Positions 4,835 to 6,782 of a stretch of DNA of 6,782 nt are shown here, one piece after another. Under the pieces are notes generated by a model. The model was not told where the DNA came from, did not search any database, and was given only the letters and a program-made list of their open reading frames with translations. The stretch is from Candidatus Poseidoniia archaeon (GTDB lineage Archaea; Thermoplasmatota; Poseidoniia; MGIII; CG-Epi1), in NCBI GenBank assembly GCA_029941645.1, contig JAPYSZ010000052.1, positions 1 to 6,782 of the forward strand. The letters run 5' to 3'. The translations under genes were made by a program, and so were the position numbers. The first letter of the stretch is position 1. Each line of letters starts with the position of its first letter.

Positions 4835-6782
4835 ATGTACTCAATTGATTCAAAAATAGGTAAGCAGGTCCTAGCTTGGGCCCTAGTTTTCACTCTAGTA
4901 TTGAGCGTAATTCCTACAGCCATATCAGACGAGTCTGATGATGAGTGGTTTTGGGATATTGACTACGATGTATATGACGAAGACCAAGATGGTGCTGATG
5001 ATACAATAGAGATTGGTTATGATCCAGATACAACTTGTGAGTGCGATATTGATATTATAGTTTACATTGACATTTATGATGAAGACGGATATGTAGATTA
5101 TATTTACGAGGAGTACACCATAAATAATGGTGAGGGAGATTGGTATACTCAGGATTGGACTCCTGATTACAATGGGACTTTCGATTTTTATGTAGAAATG
5201 TATGATGAATGGAATAATTTAGAAGATAATTGGAGTGTAACTGATGTTGAGTTATCGCCAATGACAGGTTCTCCTCCAGCATCTGACGATACAATTAATG
5301 TTGATAATTATGTAGGAGCAGATGATGAAGACGAAGTTAACAATGATATTGTTCTTTTTGCGCACAACGAAGATGATGGTATAGAGGAAGTCGAAATAAG
5401 TGTAGAATATTTCAATGGTTTAACTTGGGCATACTATGCGAATGGAACAACCAATGATGATGGCGAGTATATAGTTAAGAATGCAAGTAGTGGAGAGTAC
5501 CGCTGGACTGCATCAGATAATGGTACAGATTTAGAAGAAGAAACCGTTTCCTATACTGAAGTAGATACTGTAAATAATCTCAGTCATCAAATGGGTGTAG
5601 AAGATTGGGATTATGCTGGTGATTACGATGATTTTTATGGAGTAATTTTTGAAGACGATGACACTAAGGATGATGGTTATGTGGAAGTATATGATGAAGC
5701 TGGAGAATTGTATGATTCAGGCAATACTGATCATGACTATTATGGCTATGATATCTATTTGTTAGATGATGTTGAAAAAGGAAATTATACTTTTAATCTG
5801 TATTATGAAGAAGATGGTGAATTGCTACAAAGTGGATGGTTACATTCCTTCGGAAGTACTAGTACCAATTACGAGGAATGGTTTGAAGATTGGGAATACG
5901 AGACCGAAGATACAAACGGTGACGGTGTAGCTAACAGCATAATTACCATATATGATCCAAACACCGAGTGTAACTGTACAATCGATATAGAAGTCGATTT
6001 CTCAGCATATAACAATGACACTGGAGATTATGACGGCGGCGACTATTATAATCACGAAATAAACGGTACCGAAGTTGATTCCTTTGAAACAGATGAGTGG
6101 TCACCAAGCAAGAACGGCAATTACACTTTCGAATTTTCTCTATATGATGAAGATTGGAATTACGAAGATCACTTCAATTTCACAGTATACTTAGAATGTG
6201 ACGAAGACAGTAATGATTCTGATTGTGATAATGATGAATGGTTTGAAGATTGGGATTACGAAACCGAAGATAATGATGAAGATAATTTGGATGATACTAT
6301 AGCTATTAGTTACAATCCAGATACAGATTGTGATTGCGAAATAGAAGTTGAAGTTGACATTTCGGTTTATGAGAATTCAACAGGCGATTGGGTAGATTCT
6401 GAGTACGATTATCACATAATTAACGGTACTGAAGAGGAATACTTTGAACAAGCATGGACCTCACATAACAGTAGTTCTTATGATTTCGAAGTTTATATGT
6501 ATGATGACGAATGGAATAACGAAGATTCATTCTGGATATACAATGTTTACTTGTACCAAACAAGTGGAGCTGGTGGTCCAGGTGATGAGGATGAATGGTT
6601 TGATTGGATTGATGCATATACCTACGATGATGATGATGACGGATATGATGACACAGCCGATATAGGTTATGACCCTGATACAACTTGTGACTGTGACATT
6701 AACATAACATTAGTAATCGATGTTTACGACAATGAAACTGGTTATTGGGTAAATGGAACTGAAGAAGATTATACCATTTACA
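4835..6782 (+). CDS. large secreted, highly acidic modular repeat protein (3' end missing)
   Basis: 649 codons are open from the ATG at 4835 to the window edge, with no stop. Residues 1-31 are a Sec signal peptide: a basic start (SKIGKQ), a hydrophobic core (VLAWALVFTLVLSVI) and a probable cut after AIS, just before DESDDEW. The mature part is extremely acidic: the module at residues 467-585 has 38 Asp/Glu in 119 residues and no Lys or Arg. Tyr, Trp and Asn are also common, and more than fifteen N-x-S/T sequons are present. Four related modules start at residues 36, 347, 467 and 586 with [DE]EWF; a different ~190-residue region lies between the first two. Each module has an Asp-rich loop such as DEDQDGADD or DTNGDGVAN, like a calcium loop, then a Cys-x-Cys pair, then strands probably forming a beta-sandwich. 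It is probably an extracellular or S-layer-associated adhesin-like protein. Whether a membrane anchor follows cannot be seen. Confidence 0.85.
   Translation, partial: MYSIDSKIGKQVLAWALVFTLVLSVIPTAISDESDDEWFWDIDYDVYDEDQDGADDTIEIGYDPDTTCECDIDIIVYIDIYDEDGYVDYIYEEYTINNGEGDWYTQDWTPDYNGTFDFYVEMYDEWNNLEDNWSVTDVELSPMTGSPPASDDTINVDNYVGADDEDEVNNDIVLFAHNEDDGIEEVEISVEYFNGLTWAYYANGTTNDDGEYIVKNASSGEYRWTASDNGTDLEEETVSYTEVDTVNNLSHQMGVEDWDYAGDYDDFYGVIFEDDDTKDDGYVEVYDEAGELYDSGNTDHDYYGYDIYLLDDVEKGNYTFNLYYEEDGELLQSGWLHSFGSTSTNYEEWFEDWEYETEDTNGDGVANSIITIYDPNTECNCTIDIEVDFSAYNNDTGDYDGGDYYNHEINGTEVDSFETDEWSPSKNGNYTFEFSLYDEDWNYEDHFNFTVYLECDEDSNDSDCDNDEWFEDWDYETEDNDEDNLDDTIAISYNPDTDCDCEIEVEVDISVYENSTGDWVDSEYDYHIINGTEEEYFEQAWTSHNSSSYDFEVYMYDDEWNNEDSFWIYNVYLYQTSGAGGPGDEDEWFDWIDAYTYDDDDDGYDDTADIGYDPDTTCDCDINITLVIDVYDNETGYWVNGTEEDYTIY
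4940..6782 (+). repeat. ~120-residue coding modules of the secreted protein
   Basis: Module starts are at 4940, 5873, 6233 and 6590 (the last is cut by the window). The tandem spacing is 360 and 357 bases. Cys-x-Cys pairs are at residues 68/70, 379/381, 499/501 and 618/620. At DNA level the starts at 5873 and 6233 are nearly identical for about 36 bases (GAATGGTTTGAAGATTGG in both), whereas the Cys-x-Cys region of the first module (from about 5014) is most like that of the last (from about 6664). This cross-similarity points to duplication with recombination between modules. Residues about 153-346 (5291-5872) are not a copy of this module. Confidence 0.75.

Noticed and set aside
6420..6683. 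Overlapping open frames at the end of the window (6444-6665 on + and 6420-6683 on -)
   Set aside because: They are out-of-frame shadows of the acidic repeat gene. GAT/GAA-rich codons give Met/His-rich readings in other frames. The real frame runs from 4835 without a stop.
1..6782. Insertion sequence, integrase or attachment sites
   Set aside because: No transposase or integrase motif, no terminal inverted repeats and no target duplications are visible. Apart from the 1021-1390 island and the coding repeats, composition is even.

Overview
The window looks like a stretch of an AT-rich archaeal chromosome, most likely a marine, Thermoplasmata-related euryarchaeon (Marine Group II / Poseidoniales-like). 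This is inference. It rests on a Thermoplasma-style ferredoxin with a CxxDxxC first cluster, archaeal TATA boxes placed 20-30 bases before probable transcription starts (sometimes leaderless), short tightly packed operons, and a very acidic exported repeat protein. No 16S or ribosomal gene is present to settle it. All supported protein genes are on the + strand.

Layout. Bases 3-939 hold the end of a helix-hairpin-helix protein, an EVE-domain protein overlapping its stop codon, and a small acidic protein of unknown function. Bases 940-1505 hold no protein gene. Inside this gap, about 1021-1390 is an island of roughly 51% GC (counted by eye) that is very poor in T. It carries thirteen GGAAA motifs, an imperfect ~91-base direct repeat and several small hairpins. 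This is the best candidate for something undescribed: a structured, multivalent non-coding RNA.

Bases 1506-3091 are a coupled pair: a 7-Cys ferredoxin fused by an acidic Pro/Ala linker to a C-terminal zinc ribbon, then a polytopic membrane protein with the complete catalytic signature of alkaline ceramidases (CREST superfamily). Bases 3137-3538 encode an unknown 133-residue protein. Bases 3577-4781 are another coupled pair: a PduO-type cob(I)alamin adenosyltransferase overlapping by four bases (ATGA) an unknown helical 222-residue protein. From 4835 to the window edge runs a long secreted protein, cut off by the window. It is extremely rich in Asp/Glu, Tyr, Trp and N-glycosylation sequons, and is built from ~120-residue modules that each carry a Cys-x-Cys pair.

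How they fit together. The window is a mix of housekeeping and accessory functions rather than one pathway. The tightest functional links visible are the two overlapping gene pairs (ferredoxin with the ceramidase-like membrane hydrolase; adenosyltransferase with the unknown helical protein). The HHH/EVE pair suggests a nucleic-acid-related role. The terminal gene has its own promoter and makes a surface or extracellular protein.
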